Shown piece after piece: positions 60,627 to 64,000 of a stretch of DNA of 64,000 nt. The notes beneath the pieces were generated by a model. The model was not told where the DNA came from and searched no databases. It saw nothing but the letters and a program-made list of their open reading frames with translations. Every line of letters begins with the position of its first letter. Position 1 is the stretch's first letter. Source of the stretch: VXNE01 sp963664635 (lineage in GTDB: Bacteria; Pseudomonadota; Gammaproteobacteria; Pseudomonadales; Azotimanducaceae); assembly GCA_963664635.1 (NCBI GenBank), contig OY761542.1:4712001-4776000 (forward strand), read 5' to 3'. The translations under genes were made by a program, and so were the position numbers.

Positions 60627-61052
60627 CTACAAACGGCCACCGACCGGCCACGCGCCGACGACCTTCCTCCCGCGCCGCCGCAGAGCATTCACGGCCGGGA
60701 ACAGCCCGATGTCCGCCGCCACGATCACGTAGACGCCCACCTGCGGCGCCGACCACGCCAGGTTCACCGCGTCAACGGCCATCTTGATGCACACCCCGTG
60801 CGCCCTGTCCGACCGCACCGGCACCTGCACCGGTTCGACGCCCAGACCGCGGAGCGCCGGCTCGTAGCCGTTCACCGCTTCCTCGCCCCAGTCGGCGTAG
60901 GCGTTGGCGGCGGCGACCCTGCCGTGCTCCCCGGCGAACCGGAACAGCGCCTCGCAGTCGACATCGTTCTCGACGCCGTGCACCAGGTTCCAAAAATCGA
61001 TCAAGAGCGCCACATCGCCGTTGGCGCCCGCAGGTTGGTATTCATGCACCAC
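60627..61052 (-). CDS. NYN-domain protein (PIN-like nuclease fold)
   Basis: 141 residues, GTG start 61052 with GGAG 7 bp upstream. ALLIDFWNLVHG is the first acidic strand of the NYN/LabA fold, KMAVDAVNLAW is the helical Asp, and VYVIVAADIGLFPAVNALRRRGRKV is the final strand. Typical members read SGDSDF there; this one has AADIGLF, keeping the first Asp and losing the second. It may be a weakened ribonuclease. The start lies 11 bp inside the recombinase gene. Confidence 0.75.
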   Translation of the reverse strand: MVHEYQPAGANGDVALLIDFWNLVHGVENDVDCEALFRFAGEHGRVAAANAYADWGEEAVNGYEPALRGLGVEPVQVPVRSDRAHGVCIKMAVDAVNLAWSAPQVGVYVIVAADIGLFPAVNALRRRGRKVVGAWPVGGRL

Positions 61053-61908
61053 AATAAATCTCCACTATCGAAATTCTGGAATGTCCCATCTCCCTGGAAA
61101 TCGTCGCCCGGGCGTCCCGGTCGATCCGCTTCCTCGCCCCCTTCAGGCTCCGCATCGGCGGTCCGCCCGCGGCCGGCGCCTTCCAGCCGGTGATCTCTTC
61201 GTAGCGTCTGGCGGCCCAAGCGTGGCGCAGGCTGTGCATGCGCTTCAGCCCGGCGTCCGCCGTCTGTTTCTCGTAGACCTCGAGCTGCTGTTTGTAATTC
61301 CTGTGACCGGGGATCATGGCCCCGCCGCCGGCGAAGGCGCGCGCCTCGTCGAGCAGCCGCCGTTGGGATTCCTTGAGTACCGGGATCTCACGCGACCGGC
61401 CGCCCTTGGTCCACGACGCCTTCAGCACGATCTTCGAGCCCCGGTCCGCGTACGACGGCGAGAACTTGATCGCCTCCTCGCGCCTGAGCCCGAACGCCTC
61501 CTGCAGCCGGAGCGCCATGCGGACATGTGCGTCCCGCACCAGCGCCAGCCGGTCCTCCGGCAGGTCGCCGCTCCGGTCCTCGTTGGTGACGCGTTTCCGG
61601 TCCCCGATCCCGTAGCTCGCGTTGTCCGCGCGCACCACGTTCGGCTTGCCGATCCGCTTCGCCCACCAGCGCAGGTGGCTCATCCGGTTCTTGATCGTGC
61701 CGGTCGAGAGCCCCTGGCGCTGCCACTCGCGCACCAGCGCCTCGACGTGCTTGCCTTTCAGTCCCGTCGCCCGCAGGCGCCGGTAGCCGAGATCGTGGAG
61801 CGTGTTCGCCATGCGGGCGAGATTGAAGGAGCGCCCGGTCCGGGTGCCGAACGCGCCTTCTTTGGCGTCGTCCAACAGGCGTTTCAGGTCGTAGTTCAAC
61901 TGCCGCAT
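61042..61908 (-). CDS. Tyrosine recombinase/integrase
   Basis: 288 residues. The N-terminal helical core-binding domain (about 1-125, LNYDLKRLLDDAKEGAFGTRTG) precedes the catalytic domain. That domain has Arg in EAFGLRREEAIKF, Lys in ASWTKGGRSREIP, His-Arg in MHSLRHAWAARR, His276 in EMGHSRISIVEIY and the nucleophile Tyr285. The chain ends only three residues after the tyrosine, short but seen in some integrases. It overlaps the NYN gene by 11 bp. Its target site is not identified. Confidence 0.85.
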   Translation of the reverse strand: MRQLNYDLKRLLDDAKEGAFGTRTGRSFNLARMANTLHDLGYRRLRATGLKGKHVEALVREWQRQGLSTGTIKNRMSHLRWWAKRIGKPNVVRADNASYGIGDRKRVTNEDRSGDLPEDRLALVRDAHVRMALRLQEAFGLRREEAIKFSPSYADRGSKIVLKASWTKGGRSREIPVLKESQRRLLDEARAFAGGGAMIPGHRNYKQQLEVYEKQTADAGLKRMHSLRHAWAARRYEEITGWKAPAAGGPPMRSLKGARKRIDRDARATISREMGHSRISIVEIYCGA

Positions 61909-63238
61909 CCGGCCAAAGTAGCAGCCTGACCGGCACCGTCAACGACCGCGTGTGAAGCACGGAGCTAAGTTTTTCTCAGCTAGTTTCAGCAGGTTGCGGA
62001 CGGTCGGGACGCCGCCGGACGGGCAGTGGCGCGAGGTGGGCCGCCGTGTTCGGGGAGATCGCGGGAGGCTCCGCCCGCGGCCGCCGGAAGGCGGCCGGGG
62101 AGGGTGGTACCGGTGAGTTTTGATGGGCCATCCAACGCCTTCAACAGGTCGTCGGAGCGCAGATTCAACTGCGTACAGCCCTCGATGCAATACTTGCGGT
62201 TGCCGTCCAAATGCGGCGGCCGCGGCTTGCCTTTCCGGCAGCGGCCGCCAGCCCTATCGGCCGCGACGGTGTCCCTCGGCTGCGGCGCCATCGCCGGACT
62301 GGATTCCCGTCCGCGCGATGCTCCACATGGCCAGGGGGCTCCCCCGGCTACCGCGAGTCCACCTCGCCGCCACGACAGTCCGGCTCTACGCCCGGCTGTT
62401 GCCAGGTCGTCCGCGAGGTATCGGAAGGTTCGCGGAGACCGTCTGCCGTCTCGGGTACGCCCCCATCGCTGTCGAAACCTGCGACATGGCGCACCGTGCC
62501 TTTGCGGTGCATCTCCCCGCCCGCCGCGATATGATCGCGGCCTGGCACGTCGGACACGCTGATTGCGTGCCGGGCCGGGTCTCCCCGACAGACGCCAGGG
62601 TTGCCCCTCGGCGCGTCCGGCTTCCCGGACTACGGGTTTCCCCGCTAATGGCCGCAGCGCTGCGGTCTACGCCGAATTGCTTCGACGCGCCCAGAACGTG
62701 GCTCTGGACTTCCGGGCTGGCCCCGGCGAGGCCGTCACATGCAACCATGGGACGGCACCTTTGCGCGGCGTATTGTACAGCGTCATCAGCGCATCACCAG
62801 CGCCGCGTGTTTAGCAGCCCTTGCGGCATAAGGGTCCGCGGTGCGTTTAGCGCCCCGTCACTACCGAAAAATCGCATGGCGCAGCAACGCCCGCTTCCCG
62901 CCGCTGGATCGCTTGCGACAAGTCCCGTAGTGACGGGGCGAGATGCACCGCTGCACGGGGGCGCCACGTCCATCGCCCGGTCCGCTTCGCCGCGGCTACT
63001 TGGCCGGTTACGGGTTACGGGGAACGGCCGCTTCGCACTTCGCATCGCCCTCGACGAGACCCTGCGCCTCGACTCGACGACAACCACCCGCCTGTTGCAC
63101 GATAGCGCCAGCTCTACACCCTGATCCGGCCAGACCCACTCCCGGACCGTGCTCCACAGTGCCCTCGTTCTCGAGACATGGGTCCAATCATCGAACGAGG
63201 CCACTCTCCAAACGCGCTGACTTGGACGCTACCGGCGG
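61909..63238. other. 1.3-kb gene-poor region
   Basis: Open frames overlap in all directions without family motifs. A minus-strand frame at 61986-62291 contains a Cys/Arg-rich stretch (GRCRKGKPRPPH, RKYCIEGCTQLN) that might be a small zinc-binding protein, but support is weak. A 14-bp inverted repeat lies at 62851-62940. Confidence 0.45.
62851..62940. repeat. 14-bp inverted repeat with 62-bp spacer
   Basis: CGCCCCGTCACTAC at 62851-62864 is the exact inverse of GTAGTGACGGGGCG at 62927-62940. Like the dispersed palindromes, its arms end in CTAC/GTAG, but orientation is inward and the spacer is long. Confidence 0.6.
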
Positions 63239-63820
63239 TCAAGGGCTTGGCTCGTATGGCCGTTTCGGTGGCTTGCCATTCGCCCATCCCGGAGGCCAAG
63301 AACCGGTTTCCTGATGGCAGTCCTGCGCGAGGAGAGCCGCGGGCGGCGTGGGATCGACCACGCCTCGGTCTACGCGTCGCGGACAGAGCCGCCAGTTCGA
63401 CGCGTCCCAGTCGGGAGCCGGACACTCGGCTTCACGACCGCCGCACCGCGGACACGGTTGCTCAGCGGACGTTCGCGGGATCGACGCCACACTCTGGATT
63501 CGCCGAACGATCGAAGCAGCGCGGCTGTTCGGGTTCTCGAGCCGCATTAACGGCAGTCCGGTCACTGGATCGATCGAAAAGGCAAGAAGTGCTTCGATGG
63601 TCGCCCTGTCGGGGTAGACACCAGCCATGCGAAGCCACGCTTTGACACGCGACTCACCCGGAGATTCAGGCGGATGATCCGCCAACGTCGCCCATGGCTT
63701 GCGAGTCGACTCCTGGACGACCAGTTGCCGGACGACCTCCGACACTGTACCGCGCTGACTGTGCGCCAGCTGCCTGAGGATTGCCAAGACTTCCGCCGGC
63801 AAAGAAATGTGTATCTTCAT
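63239..63820 (-). CDS. Ribbon-helix-helix protein with C-terminal cysteine cluster
   Basis: 193 residues, start ATG 63820. The first 45 residues (MKIHISLPAEVLAILRQLAH and TVSEVVRQLVV) form a ribbon-helix-helix DNA-binding domain. The middle contains GVYPDRATIEALLAFSIDP. The C-terminal part has CPRCGG, then two further cysteines (AECPAP and RLCPRR) that could bind zinc. It is probably a DNA-binding regulator; the regulated gene is not known. Confidence 0.65.
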   Translation of the reverse strand: MKIHISLPAEVLAILRQLAHSQRGTVSEVVRQLVVQESTRKPWATLADHPPESPGESRVKAWLRMAGVYPDRATIEALLAFSIDPVTGLPLMRLENPNSRAASIVRRIQSVASIPRTSAEQPCPRCGGREAECPAPDWDASNWRLCPRRVDRGVVDPTPPAALLAQDCHQETGSWPPGWANGKPPKRPYEPSP

Positions 63821-63853
63821 GGGGGGTGTCCCCAATAAACAATATGTGGCCCC

Positions 63854-63859
63854 ATTATA
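63854..63859 (-). promoter_or_regulatory. TATAAT -10 box of the ribbon-helix-helix gene
   Basis: A perfect TATAAT on the minus strand lies 34 bp before the start codon of the ribbon-helix-helix gene. No clear -35 is seen at the usual distance, so activity may need an activator or be autoregulated. Confidence 0.45.
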
Positions 63860-64000
63860 CCCACCTTTCCAAAGTGTGTTCCACAACCATACGCGGCTCC
63901 CTCTGCCACCTCTTGCACAAACGCTCATGGGCCGCGTTTGCATCCCTCCCCAAACCATGAAATGGGCACGCTGGCCGGCCGCGGGACATTCGGAGACAAT

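Noticed and set aside
62780..62960. Possible integron attC site
   Set aside because: The inverted repeat lacks the conserved GTTRRRY/RYYYAAC core boxes and no gene cassette structure is seen.

Overview
The window is high-GC bacterial chromosome, most likely from a gammaproteobacterium. The best evidence is the conserved block fmdB-aspS-yebC-ruvC-ruvA-ruvB-tolQ-tolR-tolA-tolB-pal-cpoB-queE-queC (24.1-35.2 kb) with a tRNA-Lys a few kb downstream, a gene order familiar from Pseudomonas and relatives. The ybgC thioesterase gene usually found between ruvB and tolQ is absent. TonB-dependent receptor, S9 peptidase, PQQ dehydrogenase, CaiB, LLM-oxidoreductase and SDR genes suggest an aerobic environmental heterotroph. 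The species cannot be named from the sequence.

Layout: 0-5 kb holds a probable defence pair, a PLD/HKD protein cut by the window edge and frameshifted, overlapping a large helicase. 5-24 kb holds GMC oxidoreductase plus small subunit, TonB receptor plus S9 peptidase, a PQQ dehydrogenase with its own haem c, a frameshifted AlbA/GHKL ATPase, a CaiB CoA-transferase, propionyl-CoA synthetase, a BrkB-family membrane protein, a thioredoxin-like lipoprotein and ProS. 24-35 kb is the conserved core block. 35-48.7 kb is ordinary metabolic DNA with a decayed nitroreductase, a rifampin-phosphotransferase-like enzyme, tRNA-Lys, two MFS carriers and a repeat-built coiled-coil protein.

48.7-55.2 kb is a visibly lower-GC island. 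A 77-bp direct repeat (51 bp of it identical) of the 3' end of a metallophosphoesterase gene bounds it, so it looks like an element integrated at that 3' end. It encodes a thymine-hypermodification-type protein (5-hmdU kinase helical family), a MazG-like pyrophosphohydrolase, a thymidylate-synthase-like enzyme, a cytosolic papain-like protease lacking a propeptide, an ImmA/IrrE-type metallopeptidase fused to a chagasin-like papain inhibitor, an XRE regulator, a small unknown protein and a phosphopantetheinyl transferase. Most genes form one leftward operon with 4-bp or TGATG overlaps and an operator-like palindrome in front. This is the most interesting system in the window: a nucleotide-modifying module wired to a protease, its inhibitor and a repressor-cleaving-type peptidase.

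55.3-64 kb holds a large secreted metzincin with thrombospondin type-3 calcium repeats and a small partner protein, then gene-poor DNA with a tyrosine recombinase coupled to an NYN-domain protein and a ribbon-helix-helix protein. A family of short palindromes beginning GTAGG is scattered through the native DNA. In six cases its TAG is the stop codon of the adjacent gene.
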